From contig CAJNOJ010000013.1 of assembly GCA_905250025.1 (NCBI GenBank), forward strand, positions 248,001 to 312,000: 64,000 bases of DNA. The letters are read 5' to 3'. This DNA comes from Adineta ricciae. Taxonomy: Eukaryota; Rotifera; Eurotatoria; Adinetida; Adinetidae. The translations under genes and the position numbers were made by a program. The notes beneath the pieces were generated by a model. That model saw nothing but the letters and a program-made list of their open reading frames with translations. It ran no database searches and had not been told where the DNA came from. Shown in pieces: positions 13,075 through 25,800 of the stretch (the first letter of the stretch is position 1; each line of letters starts with the position of its first letter).

Positions 13075-15320
13075 ATGAGCAAAGATGGCTGGTTGGTTGA
13101 AGAAAATGACGTGATTACTTCTCAAGTAGATGCAAAGACAAACTCTTATAACAGCAATAAAAACCAAATATCACAGCAGGCACAACACGAAGATCATTTT
13201 CAATTGGAACAACTGAATCTCATAGACGAACATAAGGTTATTTACGATGACTTCATTCCTAGAGAAACTCAGGAGACAGAGAGAGAGAGAATTTTTAGGC
13301 GGCTAGAATAGGTGTGACTATGACCATGCAGTTTCCTTTACACTCATGAAATCGATATCAGATTCATTTTAATTAAGAGAAGACTTTTGTACATATTCCC
13401 TCTCTATTCATCATCAAAAAACTATTATCAACAGTAAAGTTAATGATGGCGATGAAAACGACCGTAGGTTTCATATATCTTGACGCTTAAATGTGTTAAA
13501 TCCTTTGTTGACCTCTATATCCATTGATCTTCTCGTTTTCCAGGATCTCGATTCCGACTCCGGTATATCATCAGTAAGACGAAGACGTAGCAAGGTGGCC
13601 ACATCTCTATCAGGAACACATGTTACTACAGACGATGAATTAGAGGATGATGATCATCTTCGAAAAGGTTCTTCTCGTGCCAATACCGCCGATCTGCAGC
13701 ATCGCGCATCAGATGCTTCATCGATTACAGACTTTACGATAAAAACTTCCAGTGAATTCCATCTGAACACTTCAAAAGCAAGCAGTCGAGCATCAGGATT
13801 AAATCTTCCTCCATTAACATCACCAGCGTTAGCTGTCACAACGACTCAGATGGCGAGCGCAAGTGGAATAGGTCCGAAGCTCAATGATACAAAAGAAAAA
13901 CGCGGCGTGAGAAAATTTATACGAAAGATTTTCAAATCATCACCATCGTCATCGACGTTATCGAATCCACCGAAAAGTCCGATCAATTTACGATCAGACA
14001 ATTTCAATCCATCCAAAAGCCCACAATTGAATATCGATCTTGTTCATGGTACAGCATATCCGCCGATGAGTCCATTACCTGTTACGCAAGGTCCTATACG
14101 TTTACTGGTTCTTCGACACGGCGAACGACTAGATCGATATTATTCTTCACAATGGTTGCGACAAGCTTTTGATAAAGACGGAAATTTTTGTCGTTTCTCA
14201 CCGATTTTGCCGTAAGTTATCGAGACTTAATCAGCAGGGAAGAAAAACAACGAAATCATAGGAAATATCTTGAGTATGCGTGACTAAATAACAAAACCAA
14301 GGAAAAAGATGTCAATCGATGATATTGTATATCGCAATGATTTGATTCAAAAACGAACAGTTATGTTATTGATCGTATCTTTTTATTTGTAGAGAAACTT
14401 TACCGTTTCGTGCGTCCATTCGTGATTTCGATCTTGATCCGCCGCTTACATACAAAGGTCTCAAAGACGCGTTTCACACAGGTAATCCACTTCAAATTAC
14501 TTTCCTGTTTTTCTCTTCACATCGTGCGTATTTGTTTCCAAGGAACTGTGCTACGAGATAAAGCTATACATATCACCTACTGTTATTCGTCTCCAGCGTT
14601 GCGTTGTGTTCAAACAGCTTCAAAAATTCTCGAAGGTTTACAATTACAGAATAAATTGAAAATTCGGTAACATTTCCTAAACTTATCTATGTATTGCCAA
14701 GAGAACTAAATTCGTTCTAGTATTGAACCAGGTCTATTCGAATGCACTGGATGGTACACAGCAAGTGAGACAAGCAACGTGTTAACAATGCCACGATTTA
14801 TGACAAAGAAAGAATTGATTGAGAACAAGTATTCGATCGATAAACATTATACCGAACATATGACAATAGCCGAAGTTTCACAATTCGAAACTGAATTGGA
14901 ATTCTATCAGCGAAGCCATGCTGTCACTGCGAGCCTAATGAAAATGCACGAAGCTGAATATATATCGCAAATTCAACAAGGACAATTGTCACCGCAATAT
15001 CACTTACATATTCTATTCATTGGTATTTAACATATTTTTATTTTTCATCCTTGAATTCTAAGGTTTTCGTCTCTCATTCAGCACATGCACCAAGCTTAGA
15101 AACATGCACGCGTAAACTGTGTGGCGGAAAATTTCGTCCCGACACGTTGCCACATGTTATTCGAAATGTTGATTTTCTAACGGTAGAGTATAGTTTGTCA
15201 AGATTCGAAACGTTTGATTAATCTTTGCTTGCCATTTAGATGACTGTTATCGAGAAAACGGATAATAATGCTGATAAATGGGTATTTCGTCGGAGTTCAT
15301 TCTATGGTGATGAATTCTAA
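13075..15320 (+). CDS. UBASH3/TULA-like histidine phosphatase (PGAM domain)
   Basis: From 13544 on, exons encode a long Ser/Thr-rich, basic linker followed by a phosphoglycerate-mutase-type phosphatase domain of the UBASH3/TULA (ecdysteroid-phosphate phosphatase) type. The catalytic motif LLVLRHGERLDRYY lies near 14105-14145. Later exons give DPPLTYKGLKDAF, YSSPALRCVQTASKIL, EPGLFECTGWY, the second catalytic His in FIAHAPSLETCTRKL (acceptor at about 15084), and the C-terminus MTVIEKTDNNADKWVFRR. All active-site His, Arg and Glu are present. UBA and SH3 domains, typical of vertebrate UBASH3, are not visible upstream. The 5' end is uncertain: an exon from ATG 13075 could splice at 13236/13237 to 13544 with matching phase, but this donor (GTTATT) is weak and the frame otherwise stops at 13309. 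The phosphatase call is firm; the first exon is tentative. Confidence 0.8.
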
Positions 15321-15592
15321 GCATATATTTTTTCTCGTTTTTCTGGTGATTTATTCAATAAATATACATATACACAGCATACTATGTAGTGTACAACGAG
15401 CCGCTTTATATAGTGTTTTTTGTTCTTGTCTTAAACTCGTAACTGTAATTCAAAATTTGCTTTTGAGTATTTCATTATTAAATGTAAACTACAAACAAAA
15501 ATGAAAGAGTTCTATCGTCTTTATTCATCCGATCTTTTAGTTATAGATAACTATATGCGGTCCATTTAATTTTTGATAGTAAAATTTCCAGA

Positions 15593-18500
15593 ATGAATAG
15601 CTCAACGACAAATACCACTGCAAACACATCCATACCTATCACTAAGATGGTCAATGATTTATTTTTACAATGGCTTTCATTACCAGATACACGAACGACT
15701 TTACATACCGCTTTGCAAAGCGTTCGAAATCATAGCAAAATGCCTGATCATATTAATTATCCAAAAGTATACTCATAGATATGAACAAGTTTGTTGATCA
15801 TGATTCTTTTTTTTGTACATAGAGCTATACGACACGTGGCGGCGGATTTTCTAAACAACAACATTTCGATTCGCCACCGGTTTCACCCGTTCCACGAGCA
15901 GCTTCAAGTCCACGTAATGGTTTATCGTCGATTTCATCCACTGGTGAATTTACTCCTGGCCTAAGTGGCTATGGAGACGAACGAAAACAACGCTCACTGA
16001 AGAAAAAATATCCCGTTCTCAACGATAGTACCTCTGCATTGAATGCATCAATAACTAGCAGTAGCGTCGATCAACAACAAGTAGGTTATTCTTTGTTCTA
16101 TTAAGCACGAGAAAGATTGCGGATATCCAGAGAGGAAAAGAATGGGATATATCATCGAACTATCCGAAATTTTCCTTTCCATCGCCATCGTTGATGTGCA
16201 TCTATTACATCACGCACGCTTTGTACAAACAGGAAGAAGAAATCTCTCGTCAATATGATCGGACGATTTGTCGAAGATATCTTCAAGAAGAAAGGCATAT
16301 TCTCGATGACAGTATGATAGAAGATATGAGGAAAAAAAGCAAGAAAAAAAGAGAGAAACTCGTCGTATTAGTTGTTTATTGATTTAGTTGTATCGTCATT
16401 GTGGATAGATGCGCTTTTTTTGTAGGGAGAAAAGATCTATAGTACTAACAGTCAACGTGGAAACCGTCGTAATGAAGAAAATAAAGACTCCCATATGTAC
16501 ATATGTATAGTAGAGTACGATAAATAAAGATAAGTGTATAATCATTTCTTTTTCTTCTATTTTTTGAAATTTCATATATATTTATTCTTTTTTTTCTCAT
16601 CGAGATGAGTTGTATACTCGACAAATAATACGTCTGCCGACTCTTCAACAGTATATTCTTCATAGTCAGTTGACTACATTTATGTTGATTTTGCTTTACC
16701 ACCTACACTTTGATTAGTCACCTATTGGTATTTGATATCAGTATGTAGACTGTGATTGTTGGCATATTTTGTAAAAAAAAAGGACTAGATACTTCGCATA
16801 GTTATTCATTTTTCTTTTTCTTTCTCATTCTCTCTCTTACTCCTATCGTACCGATAGTTGTTTTTATCACGGGTATAACGTTCGAAAATTTTTTCTTCAT
16901 TTTTGTTTATTTTTTCCCTTTACTTTCATCTTTGGCCCCGTTCGCTCTTTCAACTCTTTCTCTCGAATCATAAATGAAGAAGTAAGTAAGAGGTGAGTCG
17001 GCACTCTTGTCGATTTTGCGGTTCGTCGACGTACACATACAGCTTATCACAAGTGTAAAGCATTAAAAAGAGAACATATATACGAAAGAAAGAGAGAATA
17101 AGGCAAGAGATGGAATAAGCCGAAGCGAATCAAGTAAAAAAAAAAGAAGAAACAATTTACTCTATATGTATGCATATGAGAAAGCGACGCAAGCGAAAGT
17201 CATAAAGACGATCGTTCCTCTTGTACTCTAGATGTAATAGAGTATGACAGTGACCAGTGTACCTTGTCAGGTGGTTCGTTCCACTACTCAAGTTTATTTC
17301 AACATTCGAATTGATCAGAAACGCCGACGGGCAATACATTTTTGTGAACAGTGTCGATACTATGGCCGTTATTGTGATGCTATTCATAAAGGTAGAGCGA
17401 TAAACTATATTTCTAGAGATCTCTTTTTCACTATCTGTCTCTTCCGGAGTTGGATAAGAAGAAAGCGAAAGAATAATGAAAAAAAAACACAAACCTCTTT
17501 TTAAATCCATACAGGCTTTTGCCGACCGGTTTCGACACCATTGGCTCGCATATCGATTTCACCGAAAATTCCCAAATCGCATATCAACTTTGTTTTCGAA
17601 AAACGTTATCCGGCTGAACAAATAGAGCAACATATTCAACAACAAATTCGACAAAAATTTAACAATCCCGAGGCTATATGGCCACTGAAACCACAAGCAG
17701 TAGTAGGATTACCTACTATTCCCGATCAGCAACATCGATCGGCTTTCTTCATTCCTGAGGTAGTTGCATGCATAACATCATAGCTTGCTATATCCCTTAG
17801 ATAATTCACCCAAACAAAAAAACTATGTAAAATTTACCGACAACATTTAGATCATATAATCAAATCACTGACGAAATATTGTTTTTTATTTGACTAATTC
17901 TGTTCTATTTTCATAGATCTCAGGAGGTAAAATATCTCCTCCTCAAATAGCCAAATCAGAGCCTGTACCATCATCACCATCAACAAATGTTATTCCTAAT
18001 CGAACATCGACGACGACCACACCATCCGATGGTGCGATATCCAAACCAGCTCAACAGACGCCTATCGTACAAACAAACACACAGTCTCCTTCGACGACTA
18101 TTCGTGAACTGTCTCCGACGCCATCATCTCCGAAACCAACTACTTCTGGTGTTGCTTCGCTGCGTGAGCAATTCGATAGTATTGAACAATCGCCCTCGAT
18201 CACAGCGACGAAAACTCCGACAAGAGCAAAATCACCCGTTTCAGTATCAGTACCTACGGAAAGTGTTATACGACCGTCAATTACTCCAATAAAACCTGTA
18301 CCATCTGTCAAAGAAACATCACCAATACCGACGTCAGTTATTCAACCTGAGGGAACACCGAAGTCAGTTGTAGATATTCCAAAATTTTATTTTCCTAATG
18401 GAAAGACAACAACACCATCCTCAATTGAGTCACTAATCAACAAACAACTAAATCAAGCGAATGAAGATTTGTTTCAACCAAAACATGATAAGTTACACCT

Positions 18501-20356
18501 GGAAGATTTTGGTAAACTCGCACAGGTAAACATTTGCTGTGTCCAACACAACATATACGTCTTTTTTCGTTCTAGTTGATCGATTTAAGTTTATACTGGA
18601 AAGCACCATTATTTCGTGCATGTGTACAAGATTCACTAGGATCGAAAACGACGATAACACCAACGACAACTGTCTCCTACTCACAATTCGACAGTTTTTG
18701 GAAAAAGTATTTATCTTCTTCTTTCTGTAATTTCATTCTCTCACGAAAACACTTTTCATGCGACTTAGAATATGTCAAACTCATCACGATAACGCATCAA
18801 AATTTGTTCAAATTCTCGCTCTGTCATCGCCATCATCAACTCTACCAGCCACTCGTTCTTATTTGACTGTCGATGATTGGGATTATCTAATTCAAGACAT
18901 CATTGACACACATCCAGGATTAAAATTTCTTCGCGAAGCACGAGAATTTCATTCCCGTTACATAAAAACAGTCATAGCACGTATCTATTATAATTGCAAT
19001 AGATCATGGTCAGGTAAATTAACGGTTCAAGAATTACGACGATCAAATTTTCTCTCGGTAAGAACACTGGTCAAGTGGTTTTCATACGTTACAAGATGTA
19101 CTTGTAACTGTGATGATTTACGATAAGAAAGATATCGTATTATGACGTACTCGAGATTTTCTTTGTTTAGATTCTCGATCGAATCGAAGAAGAAGAAGAT
19201 ATCAATCGCATTCATGATTATTTCTCCTACGAGCATTTTTATGTAATTTATTGTAAATTTTGGGAATTGGACTCGGATCATGATTTATTAATAAGCCGAG
19301 ATGATTTAACAAAACACAACAATGGCGGTAAATACTTTCGTCGAAAGAAAAAAGAAATTCAATGTTTATTTTTAGCTATTTCAAATAAAATGATTGATCG
19401 TATATTCTCGGGTGCGGTTTCGAAGTAAGAAAGATGCTTTCCCGAAATCGACTGAAATATCAATTCCTGGTTTTTTTTCATTTTCTGCAGTAGTGAGAAT
19501 ATGAAAGAAGGGAAAATGTCCTATTATGAATTTGTTTGGTTTCTCATGTCCGAAGAAGATAAACGTTCACCGACAAGGTAAAGACAAAACTAGCTTTTCT
19601 CTCTAAACTGTCTCGATTTTCTTTCTTTAGCATCGAATATTGGTTTCGTTGTATGGATTTAGATGGTGACGGTATCTTGTCTATGTTCGAATTGGATTAT
19701 TTCTATCAAGAACAAGTACATAAAATGGAAATTTATGGTATTGAATATATGCCGTTCGAAGATTGTATATGTCAAGTACGTTCACATTGATGAATATGAA
19801 ATTTTTTAATAGGGACATGTGTATTTAGATGCTTGACTTGGTTAAACCAGAAGAAGATAATAAAATACGTTTGAAAGATTTGAAACGATGTAAATTAACT
19901 AATGTTTTCTTCGATACATTTTTTAATCTGGAAAAATATTTGGATAATGAACAAAAAGATCCTTTCTCCAATATTAAAGTAAGAACTTTTCATTGGTGTT
20001 TTTATATCTATTGGTTTCATCCGTATGTATTGCAGGATCCTGAATCTCCCGATGTTTCCGATTGGGTGAAATTTGCTGAAGCTGAGTACGATAATTTAAC
20101 GCACGAAGACGGTGCCAATGACAACCTTGATGATGTGTAAGTTTATCTTGACGAAATCTATCGCTTAGGAATGTTTTTGTTTGTGCTCGTTAGAAATTAC
20201 GATGAAGACTTTGAAGAAGAAGACGATGCGAATGGCGCACTTATAATTGAACAATCAGCAAATAAACGAATGGGTTCGAATAGTGTTGTTTCTCCTCCAC
20301 AACGACTTGCTTCCAATACAAAAATAACAGATTCAGATGAACGATGGAAAGATTAG
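15593..20356 (+). CDS. PPP2R3: PP2A regulatory subunit B'' (PPP2R3 family)
   Basis: A calcium-binding regulatory subunit that directs protein phosphatase 2A to substrates. The first exon (ATG 15593) encodes the family's N-terminal signature VNDLFLQWLSLPDTRTTLH. A Pro/Ser-rich disordered region follows, then the conserved start of the B'' core, DIPKFYFPNGK (about 18376). The exons after 18575 carry the helical and EF-hand domain, including YLTVDDWDYLIQDIIDTHPG, the first EF-hand (WELDSDHDLLISRDDL), SYYEFVWFLMSEEDKR, and a canonical second EF-hand (CMDLDGDGILSMFELDYFY). The C-terminus is acidic. A 1,160-bp intron (16081-17240) splits the N-terminal part; exon 17241 joins in phase, but its ATG at 17244 could also be an alternative start. 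The gene follows the histidine phosphatase by about 270 bp on the same strand. Confidence 0.92.
16081..17240 (+). other. Large intron of the PPP2R3 gene
   Basis: Donor GTAGGTT at 16081 and acceptor TAATAG ending at 17240 keep phase 0 (GTCGATCAACAACAA joins AGTATGACAGTG). This intron is about twenty times the usual length here and T-rich. It may hold an alternative promoter for an isoform starting at ATG 17244. A 63-codon frame at 16191-16382 has no protein signature. Confidence 0.6.
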
Positions 20357-20627
20357 AATGTTGAAATCTATTTCTATAATCGAGTTGAACGACTTTACCC
20401 GTTCGTCTTTCTCTCGTTGACTATAACATTATTTTCTATGTATTATCTGTTTTTTTCTTCACCTCTCTTACGCAATCTCGGAAACATCCAACAATGTTTG
20501 ACTATCTATTGTCTTCAACTCTTTTCTCTTTTTTTTGTTGTTTGTAAACAAACAAGATTAAACAAAATGAAAATTTAACAAACGAACGTCTAAACCTTTC
20601 GATCTTATGATGATTTATAGCAAAATA

Positions 20628-21509
20628 TTAAATAAATGGTATAACATTTTTCAATGATTGCTTAGTAAAAAATTCTTCGATTTCACTCCGTTTGTATTTC
20701 AAACTGAAATGAATGAGAATAAAAGTAATATGCGGATGTTGTTCAATGACAGGCTGAAGTCCACTCCAATGTGTATGTCCCTTCTCAGGTGTTTGTTCAC
20801 CGTCTAGAAATGTACATTCACAAATGACCACAGGCATTCGTTCTAATAGCACACGTGCCGAGTTTGAACCAGCAGCGAATACTTCAGGTGTTGTATCACC
20901 GAGAAAAGCAAATAATGGAACAGATACTTGTTCACTCACGTTGATTCCTTGTTTTCTCAATTCTTGAATTTCTTTACCTGATAAATTGCCGTAATCTGAT
21001 TTGAGCTTTGTTCGTTTTTCGTAAAATGCATAGCCCACAGAAGGAACTGTGTGATTACAACTGATAATTTCCACTTGATATAATTTACCTAAATCAATCA
21101 TTTGCTCTTCTGACACACCATGTAATTTATAACGTCTAGTGCAGATTTCACGTGCTTTCTCCTCATCGTGATCATTGAGAGCTTGTGAACTACTTAAATA
21201 ATTTTCAAAGTAAGTTAAAGATTGGGCAGGCACATAGATATCCCTAGGCAACGGTGAAGTATGTGAATAGAGCATAGGAATATGAAATGAATGGTCAAGA
21301 TGAGTGTGAGTAATGAATATATGTTGGAATTTAGACGTCGAAACTATTGTACCAGCGTCCAAAACCATATCCATTTCAGGAACGATGATACTTGTTGCTT
21401 CACCAGCACGTGAAAAACCAGTGAGAGTAAAGCGATTGCTTAGAATTTTGATTGTTGTTATCGGATACATCGTATCGATATTTTCTGCCGTGTTCTCACG
21501 AATCGACAA
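20628..21509 (-). CDS. Metallo-beta-lactamase fold protein, tRNase Z-like, intronless
   Basis: A single 293-aa exon. The metal-binding motif II of the metallo-beta-lactamase fold is intact in FITHTHLDHSFHIPML (about residues 86-101), preceded by FSRAGEATSIIVPEMDMVLDAG, typical of small tRNase Z-like proteins. Further ligands fit CNHTVPSVGYAF, FAFLGDTTPEVF (the metal-bridging Asp region), and the later EKGHTHWSG with His. The closest family I know is the short ribonuclease Z-like group found in many protists and some plants. True tRNase Z removes the 3' trailer of tRNA precursors, but the exosite arm is not obvious here, so the substrate is uncertain. It is convergent with PPP2R3 (271-bp gap) and is one of the few intronless genes in the window, so retroposition or horizontal transfer is possible. 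Confidence 0.8.
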   Translation of the reverse strand: MSIRENTAENIDTMYPITTIKILSNRFTLTGFSRAGEATSIIVPEMDMVLDAGTIVSTSKFQHIFITHTHLDHSFHIPMLYSHTSPLPRDIYVPAQSLTYFENYLSSSQALNDHDEEKAREICTRRYKLHGVSEEQMIDLGKLYQVEIISCNHTVPSVGYAFYEKRTKLKSDYGNLSGKEIQELRKQGINVSEQVSVPLFAFLGDTTPEVFAAGSNSARVLLERMPVVICECTFLDGEQTPEKGHTHWSGLQPVIEQHPHITFILIHFSLKYKRSEIEEFFTKQSLKNVIPFI

Positions 21510-22813
21510 GTATGCTGTGTTTTATATAGGCCGCTGAGTAGAATAATGTCGTCATACGTGATTGCGCAAACTAGCATTCATATTGCGCCATACTGGCTCA
21601 TGAAAAACTGTGGGAGTGTTCTCCTAAACAGTATTCTTACGCAAATCATTCCGTGACTTTGCATATGATTTTCAAAACGAAACAATGTAAATTCTAACCA
21701 ACAATATGCCATGATACTTCGTCAGTACGAAGAGAAATTCGCGTTTTACTTAATATATTACCAGTAATAAATTCAAGTGTGTATGTGTATGTCACTTTTA
21801 CTTGGAGATAACCAAAGAATCACTGTTAATAAATTGTAAAATGGAACTCAATCGAAATATTTTCACTTGCAATCTCGTATCTAATATCGATTCAATCATG
21901 GTCAGACTTTTTTCTTCTCTGTCGCTCATTCAATATTACCCTCATTATGATTGTGTAAAATCAATGTCTACTCTACTATAGACTACAAATACAACCTATT
22001 AAGCAACCATTTTCTTTGAAGTAAAGAATAATTCTCAATCGACACGAGCAACACTCGAGGTCAAATTTGCCTGTTTTATTGTTCATCTTTACACGAAGAA
22101 ATGTTCTTTCAAGATAAAATAACATCTTGTTATATTAAACAGACGAAAGTACGTTGTATCTTGACATGAATTTTTTTCTGCATACTTGTTCTTTTATGTT
22201 ATAAATGTCAAAAATCTTCCTAGTCATAGATTGGAAGTAATAGTCATCTTTTCCTCTCTCTCTCTCTCTTCGTATTACCTACATGTTCTTCAATTTTGCG
22301 CCTACATGTACATAATGTGTTTGCGTGTGTTGTGGAGTTGATAGAGAAAGGAAAAAAGAGAGGAAAAAACAAGTAATGAAGAAAAAAAAATCTTTCTCAT
22401 TCGTCTAGTCTGATAGCATCATTTTTGGTCTTGTAGTTTTTTTTTCTATTTGATTTTGTTCTAGGACGCTTCTACAAGCAACTAACAATGTTTCGAGAGG
22501 TAAGCGAAAAAGTAGCCCAGTGACACAGTTCAATGTTCTTTAAGTTCATTTTCTTCTTTTCCCACTCTCGCATGAATAATATGACCGGTGGACACACACG
22601 TTGAATGACGCGTATACATGCATGTGACCATCCTGGAAAGAGAGGAGAAAAAAAGAAGGAGAGAAAGCAACAGCCAGTAGGATAGAAGAGGAGAAAAAGA
22701 AATTGTCGGCTGAACATAAACTAGTAAATAAATTTCTTCATACATACGTATGTGTATACATATATAGGCCAGCTGAGGACAGTTAGTCTTCATTTGAATA
22801 AACAGAAGAGAAT
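21510..22813. other. Intergenic region upstream of the SLC6 gene
   Basis: This divergent spacer holds the promoters of the metallo-beta-lactamase gene and the SLC6 gene. It contains a CT microsatellite (22253-22272) and purine-rich tracts near 22640-22700. Two overlapping minus frames (22472-22862) have no protein character. No other element is recognised. Confidence 0.5.
22253..22272. repeat. CT dinucleotide microsatellite
   Basis: A run of about ten CT units in the SLC6 upstream region. Similar CT/GA runs occur at 23441-23462, 32496-32516, 34672-34686 and 51426-51440. Confidence 0.85.
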
Positions 22814-25800
22814 ATGTATAGTGTTGACCCATTGCAGCGAGATTTTTCAGGTGAAGGATCAAATCAGGTAAGAAAATGAAATTTTTATTGTATTATTTCA
22901 ATAGTTTTTACCTTGAAAATTCTGTCTATTAAAGGAAGAGAAAGAGTAAGAGTAAGAGTACGAGAAAAAAACCAAATAATGAGTACAAATATTTATTGAT
23001 CGAATTGAGAAATAATATCCGCCTGAAACAAATACTATTCTTTCGATGTAACCGATATCTTCTTCATTTTTGAGATGAAAGTAACGATGATGACATCAAT
23101 TTTTCATCATCTATTGAACTTCTGAGTTCATTGTGTTCACAGATTCCACCTCAAATTTAAAGAAACAACACTGAATTCGTACATATCGTCAAATCACATT
23201 TGAGCAATCATATTTGAACAAGATTAATGAACCAAACAATGTTCGATAGAAAAATACGTACAAGTCTAGTTTTGATTAGAACAAGAATAGAACTCATTCG
23301 ATTAGTTTGGTTTCTTCATCTAAAGCTGACAGTTTCGTTCATTTTAATTAGTCTTGACTTTAGTCAATTTGTTTAACAAAAGCGTGATAAACTTGTCTTA
23401 GATTACATATCGAGTTACAATGATAAAAGATGTTCGAAACAGAGAGGGAGAGAGAGAGAGAGCGAGGGAAGAAAAAGTACACTTCAATGGAGATTTTATC
23501 AAAACCATATAATTATGAAAATAACTACTCAGATAGTGAAAAATGAAAGATAAAATCACTGTTTAAAACATGTTCTCTTGAATAATATTGATTTTCTCTA
23601 GGTACCTATGTCCAATCGTGTCTCTCATGATCCACGAGGAGGCGTCCCTCATTATCCAGCAGTGGATGATGCGTCATCGTCATCGTCGACAACTTCCTAC
23701 AATGTTGATGATGGGTTTCAACAAATATATGTCAATTCCAAACCACAATACGACACAAATATAAGCTATCATGGTTACGATTTAAGTCGAGACGTATCAG
23801 AATATCCAGTTGATGCAGGAAGAGATCAGACTCAACGAAATATAGGGGTAATTGAATTTGTTGTTTCTCGTTCACATTTTCTGTACGGTGTACTATTAAT
23901 TGATATAGAATGCACCTGTACCAACACCGCGAAAAATTCGTACTAATCAACCTCCACATCCTCCAGCTACTCAAAATAAAAATCAGCGCGAAGAATGGTC
24001 AGGACGATTTGATTTCTTCTTTTCCAGTCTTGGCTATGCAGTTGGTCTTGGTGCGATTTGGCGATTTCCTTATCTTTGCTATCGAAATGGTGGAGGTAAA
24101 TATTCTTCGAAGTACCAGAGAAAACACCTTTCGATTCTTTTTCGTAAAAATTTTTAGGCGTGTTTCTCATACCCTATGCTATCTTCCTATTCTTTCTCGG
24201 AATTCCACTATTTTATCTTGAAGTCAATCTTGGACAATTTACTTCTCAAGGCGCCGTTCATTGCTGGAGAATGGCTCCCATTTTCAAAGGTAATAATTCC
24301 TTCGTTTTTGTAAAAACAGATTCATTGGAAATAATCTCGCAGGTCTTGGTATATCAATGAGTATCATGTCATTTTTTATGACCACGTATTATGCAATGCT
24401 AGTGGGTTATTCCATTCTCTATTTTGTGCTCTCATTTCGCTCGAAACTCGAATGGTCAACATGCAATTCTCCATGGGCAGGACTCAGTACGTAACCATAT
24501 GTAGTCGATGTTTTCCATGATATATTATTTCTCTCTGTATAGATTGTACCGATAATTTTACTTCATTTCTAACACCTTGCAATTACGAGAATACTTTCCG
24601 AGATCCAAATGGTCAATGTTACCTATGGGATGCACAGGGTAAAACCTCGATTAGTATAGGCTGGTGGAATCTGGAAAAACGATTGGAATTCAAGAAACCT
24701 GTTCTTCCTTCTGACGATTATTTCAAGTAAATACGAAAATCGACATCGTTTAGGCTAAATTCGTCTTATTGTCTGTTTTGTTTCAGTAATTACATATTGA
24801 ACAAGTCAACTGGCATGGGCGATATCTCCACGATGGAATGGCCACTCGTATTGAGTTTATTAGCGGCATGGGTCATCATTTACGGTTGTCTCTGTCGTGG
24901 TGTAAAACTTTCCGGAAAAGTAAGCCATGATATTAAGTCTTATCATAGAATATTTCATTTCGAATCATATAATCATTTTTAGTTAAGATTATATGTAAGT
25001 ATCTGTGATCGCAGGGGCAGCTATGCATGTCAGTGACAGATATTTTCCTTTTGATTCTCAACATCCTCATGCTTATGATAAATCGATATTCTTGCTTTGT
25101 CAAACTTTCGTGTTATTGATGTATATCTCTGGAGAATTATTGATTTTCTTTTGTATTTATCTAGGTCGTCTATTTTACTTCTGTCTTTCCATATGTGATT
25201 CTTCTTATTCTTGGTATTCGTGGTTGGACACTACCGGGAATGTCACGAGGGATTTATTTCTATATGAAGCCGGACTTCAGGCGTCTTGCCGATCAACGTG
25301 TATGGAATGATGCAGCAAATCAAATCTTTTTCGTTTTATCGGTTGCGTATGGTGGTTTAATAACCCTATCGAGCTATAACAAATTCAATCAGAGAACCTT
25401 TGGGTAAATATGTCTTGATTAAGAGAAAATAGATCTTCATTTCCCATATAGAAATTCATTTATTGTTTCCATTGCAAATGTTTTGACTTCGATATTTGCT
25501 GGATTTGTTATTTTTGCGTACCTTGGCTATTTGTCTTATATAACTGGACAGAATGTTGAAAGTGTAGTTTCTGAAGGTAATTCATTCATTTCTAAAGATT
25601 CCAAAATAGCGATCGTATGTATAGGTCCTGGTCTGGCATTTATTGTCTATCCGTACGCAGTCACAACACTTCCAGCTGCACCATTATGGTCTATTTTATT
25701 CTTTCTCATGCTTATTTTACTTGGATTAGACTCTGTGGTAAGTAATCTGATTTCATCAATCGAAGATTATACATATTCTCTGCCAACTTTAGTTCGCTAG

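Noticed and set aside
16191-16382. 63-codon Lys/Glu-rich frame in the large PPP2R3 intron
   Set aside because: It ends in a polylysine-type tail and lies wholly inside a phase-consistent intron.
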